The notes under the pieces are model-generated. The model made no database searches. It was not told the origin of the DNA and saw nothing but the letters and a program-made list of their open reading frames with translations. The position numbers were made by a program, and so were the translations under genes. Positions 8,245 through 15,348 of a stretch of DNA of 64,000 bases are shown one piece after another (the first letter of the stretch is position 1; each line of letters starts with the position of its first letter). Source of the stretch: Nocardioides astragali (GTDB taxonomy: Bacteria > Actinomycetota > Actinomycetes > Propionibacteriales > Nocardioidaceae); assembly GCF_024436375.1 (NCBI RefSeq), contig NZ_JAFMZM010000002.1, forward strand, positions 620,001 through 684,000, in the 5' to 3' direction.

Positions 8245-8487
8245 GTGACACCGACCGCTGCCCCGTCCGAGCATCTGCTCCACTTCGGGGCTGCCGTCCG
8301 GCGGCATCGCGAGGAAGCTGGCATGTCTCAAGAGCAGTTGGGGCACAGGGCCGGGCTTCACAGGACGTACATCGGCGGCGTGGAGCGCGGCGAGCGCAAC
8401 GTAGGTCTGCTCAACGTGTTCGCGATAGCGGATGCGCTCGACGTTCCAGCAGGCGAGCTACTGCACGTGACGCCGCGCTCACCCTGA
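8245..8487 (+). CDS. C-protein-like XRE-family regulator
   Basis: An 80-aa DNA-binding protein that is almost entirely one helix-turn-helix domain of the Cro/C1 type (MSQEQLGHRAGLHRTYIGGVERGERN within 27-52). Size and the HRTYIxGxERGxRN sequence match controller (C) proteins that time restriction-modification systems. GTG start at 8245; no strong Shine-Dalgarno sequence. It faces the two small genes at 7759-8186 across a C-box-like operator. In restriction-modification loci the restriction gene usually follows the C gene; here an IS110 element lies 53 bp after its stop. Confidence 0.75.
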   Translation: MTPTAAPSEHLLHFGAAVRRHREEAGMSQEQLGHRAGLHRTYIGGVERGERNVGLLNVFAIADALDVPAGELLHVTPRSP

Positions 8488-8540
8488 CTGGGTGTGTCCC
8501 CCTTGGCGACCTGAGTTTCCGGATCTGGCACCCCTCTGTG

Positions 8541-9731
8541 TCAAGACGCAGCAGGAAGCGGAGTTCTAGGGTGTTGTCTGGCGGGTCCGGGAAGTGACTT
8601 GTCCGAAGAGCCGGTGTGGGGATGCGAGCCGGCCGCGCTGGATTCAGAGTCGTTTCCCCGTTGTCCTCCCGGGCCCGTCCTCGTCGTCGCCTCAGTGGTG
8701 CGGACAGCGTCGTTGAGCATGGTCTGGAAAACGATGTCGGACAGTCGGCGCTTCACGCACCGCATGGCTTCCATCGGTGCCTTCCCGTCGGCCTTCTTGC
8801 GGTCGTAGTAGGCCCGGCCCTCGGTGGGGTTGCGGAGCTGCACGCGGGCCATAGTGTGCAGGACCCGGTTGATCTGTCGGTTGCCTTTACGAGACAGCCG
8901 GTGCCGGACCTGGTCACCGGAGGAGGCATCCAGCGGTGCGGTGCCGTTCCAGGACGCGAAGTGCGCTTTGTTCGGGAACCGGGTGATGTCGCCGACCTCG
9001 ACCAGCAACCGGGCGGCACCGGTGAGTCCGATACCGTGCAGGTCCAGCAAGCTGGTTCCAGTCGCGGTGACCAGCTCGGTGAGCTCCTTGTTCGCCGCCT
9101 TCTTCCGGGCATAGATCCGCTCCAGGTCCGCGACCAGCTCGGCGGCCACCCGGCGGCGCGTCTTGCCCACGGCGTCACGGGGTCGGACCTTGGCCAACAT
9201 TGCCTTCGCCTGGGCCGCGGACAGGTCCCGCTTGGCCCCGCCCGGGATGAGCTCGAGCAGCAGCTGGTGCAGCTGGGAGGTCTTGCGGGTGTGCTCCTCC
9301 CCCAGTGATCGGCGCCGGTCGACCAGGAGTCGCAGCACCTCCAGCTGCTCGTCAGTGACCACCGGCCGCAGCCCGGTCATCCGGGTGCCGACCAGGGCCA
9401 CCGAGTGCGCGTCGGTGGCGTCGGTCTTGCGGCCCTGCCCGGTCGCGAACACCCGCGCGCGGGCCGACAGTTTCGGCGGGACGTCGACGACCTCCTCGCC
9501 ATCGGCCAACAGCCGGACCGCGATGTGCTTGCCGATCCCGGCACACCCCTCGATCGCCCACACCCGGTCCGGCCACTGACCGGCATAGCGCCGCATCTCG
9601 TCGTAACCATCACGGTCCGTGGCGAACCGCCCGCCGCCCAGGATGGTCTCGTCGGCGGTCATCACCTCGATCGTCGCCGAGCGCTTGTGCGGGTCCATGC
9701 CGATGACGACCCGACCTGTAGTTGTTTTCAC
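8541..9731 (-). CDS. IS110-family transposase (bridge-RNA-guided recombinase)
   Basis: A 396-aa DEDD recombinase. The N-terminal RuvC-like domain has Asp13 (GMDPHK), Glu61 (WAIEGCAG) and Asp104/Asp107 (KTDATDA); the C-terminal Transposase_20 domain has LLDLHGIGLTGAARLL and the SSGDQVRHRLSRKGNR segment with the nucleophilic serine. GTG at 9731 is preceded by GGAGG at a good distance, so the longer frame reaching 9869 is unlikely. All four acidic residues are present, so it may be active. The last ~45 residues are a low-complexity Ser/Pro/Gly tail. Confidence 0.92.
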   Translation of the reverse strand: MKTTTGRVVIGMDPHKRSATIEVMTADETILGGGRFATDRDGYDEMRRYAGQWPDRVWAIEGCAGIGKHIAVRLLADGEEVVDVPPKLSARARVFATGQGRKTDATDAHSVALVGTRMTGLRPVVTDEQLEVLRLLVDRRRSLGEEHTRKTSQLHQLLLELIPGGAKRDLSAAQAKAMLAKVRPRDAVGKTRRRVAAELVADLERIYARKKAANKELTELVTATGTSLLDLHGIGLTGAARLLVEVGDITRFPNKAHFASWNGTAPLDASSGDQVRHRLSRKGNRQINRVLHTMARVQLRNPTEGRAYYDRKKADGKAPMEAMRCVKRRLSDIVFQTMLNDAVRTTEATTRTGPGGQRGNDSESSAAGSHPHTGSSDKSLPGPARQHPRTPLPAAS

Positions 9732-9880
9732 GCTGTTCCCTCCGATGCTCGAGCCCGCCACTGGTTGTCGAGCCGGGAGGGCAACGCTGCTTCGAGTCGC
9801 ACAAACCCCTCTTGAGCCTCTCCCTGCCCTGGCGACGCCCGGGTCACGCAGGCCAAATGAGAGCCACACGACCAGCGTGG

Positions 9881-9892
9881 GCAGCCGATGAG
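9881..9892 (+). repeat. 12-bp direct repeat, copy 1
   Basis: GCAGCCGATGAG, identical to the copy at 9957-9968, 76 bp apart start to start. Both lie in the non-coding left-end region of the IS110 element. Confidence 0.7.
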
Positions 9893-9956
9893 AGAGCGAC
9901 GACCCGGGCGCCTGGACCGAGCCTCGCCAGGCACCGGTCCTGGGTCAATGGAACAA

Positions 9957-9968
9957 GCAGCCGATGAG
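9957..9968 (+). repeat. 12-bp direct repeat, copy 2
   Basis: GCAGCCGATGAG, identical to 9881-9892. It may mark the element end or a guide/target match; this cannot be decided from one copy of the element. Confidence 0.7.
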
Positions 9969-10055
9969 CGGACGTCGGCGTCCGTCAGCGGGTCGTAACA
10001 ACCTTTTGGGCCGATGCCTAGTCATAGTGGTTCGTCAACGATCAAAGGGAAATCA

Positions 10056-11318
10056 TTGAGGACCATCAGTCTGACCGCCGTCGCGCTTCTAGGCGCGGCA
10101 CTGCTCGCGCCAGTGAGCACGGCCACCGCAGCGGGCGAGACATGTCAGGGGCAGGCGGCGACCATCGTCGGGACGCCCGGGAGTGAGATCACCGGAACGG
10201 AGGGCGCGGACGTCATCGTCACGAACGACGCGACGCGAGTCGACGCGCTCGGCGGCGATGACCTCGTGTGCGCGACCGGCGAGCGCAGCGGCTACGACTC
10301 CGTCACCGGCACCTTCACTTTCGTCGTCGTCATCCTCGGGGCGGGGGCCGACACGTTCATCCCCTCCGAGCGCAGCAGATCCACGATCTACGCGGGCAAC
10401 GTCGACGGCACCGACAGCGAGGCCGACGTCATCCGCTCTATCGGTTACGACGTCGTCATCTCCGGCATGGCAGGCCAGCCGAACGCCGACATCATCGACC
10501 TCGGCTGGAACGGCGAAGTCAGTTGGAGTGGCATCCAGACCGCCCAGGGCGCGGTGTCCGTTGGCAGGGGAGGCACCTTGGGCGTTCGATCCGCCAACGG
10601 CGACGTCACCATGGACGCCAGCGGCACGGTGACGGGGGTCGACACGGCGCTCACCTGGACGGGCCGGTTCGCTCGGCTCGGTTTCACTACGTCGGCCGAG
10701 TATGGACGGTTCACTTTCCGCGGAACCGACCGCATTGAGCGCGTCAAGGTCAACGCGCCGAGGACGTATGACCGCGACATTGCGCTCGGTGGCGGCTACG
10801 ACTCCTATGAGTCGAACAGCCTGGGCGGAAAGGCGACGCGGATCAAGGGCGACGGCGGGCGCAACACACTGCTGCTCGACCTCCATAGCCACGACCGGGT
10901 GCGCGCCGACCTGAGCCGTTCCCGGGTGACGGCCACCAAGGCGGGCGTCGAGGAGTCGGTCCGCGTCCGCGGCTTCTATGGCCTCACCGTGGCCGCGAAG
11001 CGCGCCGTCGTCATCGGCACCGACCGCATCGACATCATCAGGGTCGCCGCGTGCCGGACGACGCTCAAGGGAATGAAGGGCGGGGACGAACTCTACGTTG
11101 ACTACAAGCTCAAGAGCTATGGCGCAGAGTCTTTGACCATGCCTCGGTGCTCCGACTACGAGGCCACGATCGACGGCGGCCCTGGCAACGACTACCTCAC
11201 CGGGATGTACGGCGATGACCGCCTCATCGGCGGCCCTGGCAACGACAGCGTGTGGGGCAACAAAGGGCGCGACGTGTGCCAGGGCGAGACGATTCGGGGA
11301 TGCGAGAAGCGCATCTGA
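10056..11318 (+). CDS. secreted RTX-like calcium-binding protein
   Basis: A 420-aa exported protein. A TTG start at 10056 is chosen because AAAGGGA (10044-10050) lies 5 nt upstream and the signal peptide (LRTISLTAVALLGAALLAPVSTATA) begins there. The mature N-terminus starts with a GTPGSEITGTEGADVIV repeat-like segment, and the last ~50 residues hold two nonapeptide-type repeats (GGPGNDYLTG, GGPGNDSVWG), the calcium-binding pattern of RTX proteins. The middle has degenerate beta-roll-like sequence and no catalytic domain I recognise. Only Sec export is suggested; there is no type I secretion gene nearby. It lies inside the island. Confidence 0.7.
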   Translation: MRTISLTAVALLGAALLAPVSTATAAGETCQGQAATIVGTPGSEITGTEGADVIVTNDATRVDALGGDDLVCATGERSGYDSVTGTFTFVVVILGAGADTFIPSERSRSTIYAGNVDGTDSEADVIRSIGYDVVISGMAGQPNADIIDLGWNGEVSWSGIQTAQGAVSVGRGGTLGVRSANGDVTMDASGTVTGVDTALTWTGRFARLGFTTSAEYGRFTFRGTDRIERVKVNAPRTYDRDIALGGGYDSYESNSLGGKATRIKGDGGRNTLLLDLHSHDRVRADLSRSRVTATKAGVEESVRVRGFYGLTVAAKRAVVIGTDRIDIIRVAACRTTLKGMKGGDELYVDYKLKSYGAESLTMPRCSDYEATIDGGPGNDYLTGMYGDDRLIGGPGNDSVWGNKGRDVCQGETIRGCEKRI

Positions 11319-11365
11319 CCCAGCGATAGGCGCGTCTTGTGTGCCCCGCAGCGGGTTAGGTAGCA

Positions 11366-11398
11366 GCCGGGCCGTACCTCTCCCCGGGACGGCCCGGC
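11366..11398. terminator. strong hairpin between convergent island genes
   Basis: GCCGGGCCGT (11366-11375) pairs perfectly with ACGGCCCGGC (11389-11398) around a 13-nt loop. It lies between the RTX-like gene (ends 11318) and the opposite-strand orphan (ends 11512) and lacks a T-run. Probably a bidirectional terminator. Confidence 0.65.
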
Positions 11399-11511
11399 GG
11401 CCCGTCCGCGGTCTGACCGCGCAGAGCAAGCAGCGACCTCGATAGAAGACGGACGACGGCTTCACCAAAGCGTCCGCTCATGCCGCGATCCGTGCGGATC
11501 GAGCACGGCCC

Positions 11512-12786
11512 TCAGGAGGTGGAGAGCCGCCGATTTGCCTCGCAGAGGTAGTAGAACTCTTTGCGCTGGCCATCGCGATCGGCCTGCTGCTTCGTTCGGA
11601 TTGCATCGAGAGCGGTGTCGGCTAAGAGCGGTACGCCATGACCGGCGGCAGCCACGGCCGTAGCTACCAGCGCGCCTATGTCAGTGACGCTCCCCACCGC
11701 CATGGAGGTCGCTGAGGTCCAAGCAAACATCCTGATATCGCGAGCGCTCACCGAGCGTGCCATTTCTCGAACGAGTCCATGATCGGCCAGTTCGTCTTTC
11801 AAGATTTCGATTGCTGGCTGTACGTCGCTCTCCCACAGTTGCTGAATCTCGAAGGTCAGCGTGTCGCCTAGCGCTGTGGGAAGTTGCCTCGAGTAGCGCA
11901 CCACTGCACCCCGATACAGGGTCAGCGGCGATGCCAGTTCCTTGCGCATGTCGAGGAGTTCATCCATACGAGCCTGCGGAAACGCTGGGAGCCGCGACAC
12001 GAGTCCAGCTCCGAGCGCGGCTTGAGTCGCCAGCCTGACCCCCGACGGATTGCTCTCCAACTTGCCTTCGTCGAACATGGCTTGAACCAAGCCGGCGCTG
12101 TCCTGGTCGAACAGCAGGCGGACGCGCGGGTCAGCCATCCGCGCCACCAATGTGTCGACCCAAAGTTGGATCTGCTCTTCCGACTCTGCGGAGCGCTCCT
12201 CTCGTCGTCGGAACAGGGTGGACAAGTCCATGTCCAAGTCAGCAATTCGGATGACCTTCGCCTCGACCGCGTGTGCAAGTTCGGTAGAGCCAGAGGCCTC
12301 GAGAATCTCGTCCACGTAGGGCCTCATACCCTCGCTGAGGCTCGCCATCTGTTGGCGCATGGCTCCCAACTGTGCCGCCCTCGCAGGCTGAGTACGGCGC
12401 AGACGCTCCATATCCGTCTTCATGAAACGGTCGAATTGCTCCCGCCACCCCTCGGGAAACTTGGCCGCCTCCGGTCCTTGGACGTACGCCAGCGCCGCAT
12501 CATCGAGCGACCGCAGAATGCCGAACAGCCCCGCCTCACCATGCGCCTCCATGCGGAGCTTCTCCAAGAGGCTCACGCCAAGACCCACCATCTCGACCTC
12601 GTCGGCGTAAAGGATTGCCGACTTGGCGAGGGCTAGGTCGTGTTCGAGCGCGCGATCGAAGTCGGGTTGGGGCGAGGTCGCCAAGGCGACTCGCACGGGC
12701 GCTTCGCTGAGTGTCTCCTTGGTTCGCACCCGATCTCTACGAGGCGACATCTTCTTGCCTGAGCGATTTCGCGGCATGGACCGCAT
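11512..12786 (-). CDS. island orphan protein, ~424 aa, unknown function
   Basis: Not recognised. The start is uncertain: ATG 12786 is used, with alternatives at 12807, 12777 and 12729 (MSPRRDRVRTKE…). The N-terminus is strongly basic. The central part is mostly helical and charged (for example MRQQMASLSEGMRPYVDEILEA and the FRRREERSAESEEQIQLWVD segment). Near the C-terminus there is a weakly hydrophobic stretch (MAVGSVTDIGALVATAVAAAGHG) that may insert in or lie on a membrane. Codon use is less GC-biased than in neighbouring core genes, fitting transfer with the island. It is transcribed alone, convergent with the RTX-like gene. Confidence 0.65.
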   Translation of the reverse strand: MRSMPRNRSGKKMSPRRDRVRTKETLSEAPVRVALATSPQPDFDRALEHDLALAKSAILYADEVEMVGLGVSLLEKLRMEAHGEAGLFGILRSLDDAALAYVQGPEAAKFPEGWREQFDRFMKTDMERLRRTQPARAAQLGAMRQQMASLSEGMRPYVDEILEASGSTELAHAVEAKVIRIADLDMDLSTLFRRREERSAESEEQIQLWVDTLVARMADPRVRLLFDQDSAGLVQAMFDEGKLESNPSGVRLATQAALGAGLVSRLPAFPQARMDELLDMRKELASPLTLYRGAVVRYSRQLPTALGDTLTFEIQQLWESDVQPAIEILKDELADHGLVREMARSVSARDIRMFAWTSATSMAVGSVTDIGALVATAVAAAGHGVPLLADTALDAIRTKQQADRDGQRKEFYYLCEANRRLSTS

Positions 12787-12961
12787 GCTGCCACCGTCGA
12801 CAGACAATCTCGCCTTGACGCGGCGCGAGCCCCAAGAGCGGCACTCAACGTCGCGGCACTAGCGACGACATTGGCCGAGCTGAGGATCGAAAGCGGGCCG
12901 GCCAGAGCGGAAAGTCGTAGCGCAACGGTCTTTCAGCACCTAGCGTGGAGCGGGGCACCCA

Positions 12962-12974
12962 TACACTTTGCGCG
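12962..12974 (+). promoter_or_regulatory. element-supplied promoter of rpe
   Basis: TACACT (12962-12967) lies 7 nt before the rpe ATG at 12975, a leaderless arrangement. This sequence lies on the island side of the junction, so rpe now seems to be driven from the island. Confidence 0.5.
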
Positions 12975-13637
12975 ATGGGTATCCAAATAACGCCGAGCAT
13001 CCTCAACGCCGACCTGTCGCGCCTGGCCGACGAGGTCGCCCGGATCCCCAGCGCCGACTGGGTCCACGTCGATGTGATGGACAACCACTTCGTCCCCAAC
13101 CTCACCCTCGGGCTGCCGGTGGTCGAGGCGCTGAGCAAGCACGCCTCCCAGCCCATCGACGTGCACCTGATGATCGAGGACGCCGATCGCTGGGCGCCGG
13201 CCTACGCCGAGGCGGGCTGCGGCTCGGTCACCTTCCACGCCGAGGCCGCCACCGCCCCGGTGCGCCTGGCCCGCGAGATCCGGGCACAGGGAGCCCGTGC
13301 CTCGATGGCGCTCAAGCCGGCCACCCCGATCGAGCCCTACGAGGCACTCCTGCCCGAGCTCGACATGGTGCTGATCATGACCGTCGAGCCCGGCTTCGGC
13401 GGCCAGAAGTTCCTCGACCTGTGCCTGCCCAAGATCCGCACCGCCCGCGAGCTGATGCGCAAGCACGGCGTCGAGACGTGGCTCCAGGTCGACGGTGGGG
13501 TGTCGCTGGAGACCATCGAGCGGTGCGCCGAGGCCGGCGCCGACGTGTTCGTCGCCGGGTCGGCGGTCTACTCCGCGGACGACCCCGACGCGATGGTGCG
13601 CGAGCTCCGGGCGAAGGCCGAGGCCGCGGCGCCGTGA
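12975..13637 (+). CDS. rpe: ribulose-phosphate 3-epimerase
   Basis: Interconverts ribulose 5-phosphate and xylulose 5-phosphate in the pentose phosphate pathway. The 220-aa TIM-barrel protein has the metal ligands His31 and Asp33 ([12 protein letters not shown]), His64 (DVHLM) and Asp173 (QVDGGV), plus the EPGFGGQKF loop. The ATG at 12975 was chosen because [10 protein letters not shown] is the conserved N-terminus. The first five codons include GGT, CAA and ATA, which are rare here and appear to come from the island; from CCG onward the codons are host-like. Translationally coupled to the next gene by a GTGA overlap. Confidence 0.96.
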   Translation: MGIQITPSILNADLSRLADEVARIPSADWVHVDVMDNHFVPNLTLGLPVVEALSKHASQPIDVHLMIEDADRWAPAYAEAGCGSVTFHAEAATAPVRLAREIRAQGARASMALKPATPIEPYEALLPELDMVLIMTVEPGFGGQKFLDLCLPKIRTARELMRKHGVETWLQVDGGVSLETIERCAEAGADVFVAGSAVYSADDPDAMVRELRAKAEAAAP

Positions 13638-14047
13638 GCGCGCGGGCGACGGTCGACGACATCCACGCCACCGCGCGCGCGATGCCCCACGTCACCGTGT
13701 TCCGCCCCGAGAGCAATCCCGTCTACCAGGTGGGAAGCAAGTCGTTCGTGTTCTTCCGGACCCCCCGGCCCGACGCCGTCGACCCCGAGACGGGGGAGCG
13801 CTACGACGACGTCATCGTCATCTGGGTCGCCTCCGAGGGCGACAAGCAGGCGCTGCTCCAGGACGAGCGCCTGCCGTTCTTCACGACCCCCCACTTCGAC
13901 GGCCATCCGTCGGTCCTGCTCCGCGCCTCCCGGGTGAGTGAGATGGAGCGCGACGAGCTGGTCGAGATCGTCGAGGAGGCCTGGCTCTCGCAGCCCTCGG
14001 CCCGCCGCGGCCGGGCGTGGCTGGAGGCGCGGCAGCTCGACGCGTAG
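13634..14047 (+). CDS. MmcQ/YjbR (DUF419) family protein, copy 2
   Basis: A 137-aa paralogue of the protein at 1966-2379; it shares the [20 protein letters not shown] segment and the [17 protein letters not shown] stretch. The start is the GTG at 13634, which overlaps the rpe stop (GTGA). It lacks part of the N-terminal TWGD-like sequence seen in copy 1. Function unknown; probably cotranscribed with rpe. Confidence 0.8.
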   Translation: MSARATVDDIHATARAMPHVTVFRPESNPVYQVGSKSFVFFRTPRPDAVDPETGERYDDVIVIWVASEGDKQALLQDERLPFFTTPHFDGHPSVLLRASRVSEMERDELVEIVEEAWLSQPSARRGRAWLEARQLDA

Positions 14048-14054
14048 GACGCCG

Positions 14055-14282
14055 TCAGCCGGCGAAGAGGGTCAGCCGCTGCCGGATGATCTTGCGTCGC
14101 AGCACGACGCGGCGCTTGCCGTCGTGGCCGATGCGCAGCCGGTCGAGCTCCCAGCCGCCGTGCTCGGCGCGGTCGACGAGCATGCGGGTGACCACGTTGC
14201 GGGAGAAGTCCGGCGGCAGCACGAGGGTCTCGAACTCCCACTCGACTCCGCGACCCGGCGGGCGGCGATGGATCCTGGTCAT
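14055..14282 (-). CDS. DUF5703-like small protein
   Basis: A 75-aa protein with VEWEFETLVLPPDFSR at the start, AEHGGWELDRLRIGHDGKR in the middle and VVLRRKIIRQRL at the end, the pattern of actinobacterial DUF5703 proteins. GGGAGGAG lies just upstream of the ATG, so it is SD-translated. It follows the aldo/keto reductase gene on the minus strand by 54 bp and may share its transcript. Function unknown. Confidence 0.65.
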   Translation of the reverse strand: MTRIHRRPPGRGVEWEFETLVLPPDFSRNVVTRMLVDRAEHGGWELDRLRIGHDGKRRVVLRRKIIRQRLTLFAG

Positions 14283-14336
14283 CTGGTCTCCTCCCTCGTC
14301 TCGTCCATTCTCGCGCTCGTGCGTCTCGGGATCGAG

Positions 14337-15284
14337 TCAGTCGGCCGACACGTCGTCGAGGGCCTCGACGATCTCGGCGGGCAGGGTGAGGTCGTCGATG
14401 CCGAGGGCGCCGTCGAGCTGGGCGGCGGTGCGCGCTCCCACGATGGGTGCGGTGACGCCCGGCCGGTCGCGGACCCAGACCAGCGACACCTCCATCGGTG
14501 TCCAGCCGAGCCCGTCGGCGGCACGGGCCACGGCCTCCACGATGCCGCGGCCGCGCTCGTCGAGGTAGGCACCCACGAAGCGGGCGAAGTGCTCGGTCGC
14601 GGCGCGCGAGTCCGACGGCGTACCTGTGCGGTACTTGCCGGTCAGCACGCCCCGGCCCAGCGGCGACCACGGGAGGACCCCGAGGCCGAGCGCCTCGGCT
14701 GCCGGGACGACCTCGTGCTCGACGTGGCGGTTGAGCAGGGAGTACTCCACCTGGGTCGAGGCCAGGGGAGTGCGGCTCGGCACCGCCCGCTGCCAGGTCG
14801 CGGCCTGGGCGGTCTGCCAACCGGTGTAGTTGGAGATGCCGACATAGGAGGCCCGGCCGGACGAGACGGCGAGGTCGAGAGCCGTCAGGGTCTCCTCGAC
14901 CGGCGTCTCGTCGGTCCACACGTGCACCTGCCACAGGTCCACGTGGTCGACTCCGAGCCGCTTCAGCGAGGCGTCCAGCGTGGTCAGCAGGTGGCCGCGC
15001 GAGGTGTTGGTGACCCGCTCGCCCGTACGACGGGAGATCCCGGCCTTGGTGGCGAGCACGATCTCGTCACGACCCACGACGTCGCCGATCAGGGTGCCGA
15101 TCAGCTCCTCGCTGGCCCCGTCGCCATAGCCGGCCGCGGTGTCCACGAGCGTGCCGCCGGCCTCCGCGAACGCGATCAGCTGGTCGCGCGCCTCGTGCTC
15201 GTCGGTGTCGCGGCCCCAGGTCATGGTGCCCAGCCCCAGCCGGGAGACCTTGAGACCGGTGGCGCCGAGCGAACGCTGCTGCAT
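14337..15284 (-). CDS. aldo/keto reductase
   Basis: A 315-aa NADPH-dependent oxidoreductase of the AKR superfamily, acting on an unknown carbonyl substrate in the cytoplasm. The catalytic tetrad is visible: Asp48, Tyr53, Lys80 and His121. The N-terminus MQQRSLGATGLKVSRLGLGT is typical of the YajO/Tas-like subgroup. The ATG at 15284 is supported by TACGCT (15292-15297) lying 7 nt upstream, so the longer frame is unlikely. Confidence 0.9.
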   Translation of the reverse strand: MQQRSLGATGLKVSRLGLGTMTWGRDTDEHEARDQLIAFAEAGGTLVDTAAGYGDGASEELIGTLIGDVVGRDEIVLATKAGISRRTGERVTNTSRGHLLTTLDASLKRLGVDHVDLWQVHVWTDETPVEETLTALDLAVSSGRASYVGISNYTGWQTAQAATWQRAVPSRTPLASTQVEYSLLNRHVEHEVVPAAEALGLGVLPWSPLGRGVLTGKYRTGTPSDSRAATEHFARFVGAYLDERGRGIVEAVARAADGLGWTPMEVSLVWVRDRPGVTAPIVGARTAAQLDGALGIDDLTLPAEIVEALDDVSAD

Positions 15285-15348
15285 GCAGGTGAGCGTAGCC
15301 ACGGGTGCGGGACGGACGAGCGGGGACGCGCCCGTAGGCTCACGCCCT

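Larger units (their letters stand above)
8488..10013 (-). mobile_element. IS110-family insertion sequence (ends approximate)
   Basis: Transposase gene plus flanking non-coding DNA: about 53 bp beyond its stop and up to ~280 bp upstream of its start. IS110 elements have no terminal inverted repeats, so exact ends cannot be fixed here; the outer limits given are the neighbouring genes' edges. The long non-coding side upstream of the transposase is the place where IS110-group elements encode the bridge RNA. Confidence 0.55.
9732..10055 (-). ncRNA. candidate bridge-RNA region of the IS110 element
   Basis: This 324-bp stretch without a gene lies upstream of the minus-strand transposase. IS110-group elements encode a structured bridge RNA in this non-coding end. 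Visible structure includes a hairpin at 9914-9940 (GGACCG outer arms, inner GCCT/AGGC around GGCG) and two related segments with CCCGGG cores at about 9834-9858 and 9895-9912. The last ~45 bp (10011-10055) belong to the leader of the next plus-strand gene. RNA boundaries and loops cannot be assigned by eye. Confidence 0.35.
7690..12992. mobile_element. genomic island inserted in the 5' end of rpe
   Basis: About 5.3 kb bounded by two imperfect copies of the rpe start (7672-7701 and 12975-13004), with the exchange point probably at the shared ACG codon (7687-7689 and 12990-12992). Contents are accessory: two tiny genes, a C-protein-like regulator, an IS110 element, an RTX-like secreted protein and an orphan. 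Base composition is visibly less GC-rich than the surroundings. No integrase gene is visible, so the element is either decayed or was moved in trans. Confidence 0.65.

Noticed and set aside
8245..10055. Remnants of a restriction or methylase gene next to the C-protein-like gene
   Set aside because: No nuclease or DNA methylase motif could be read on either side of the IS110 element.
7663..12974. tRNA gene as the attachment site of the island
   Set aside because: No tRNA-like sequence at either junction; both junctions are rpe start sequence.
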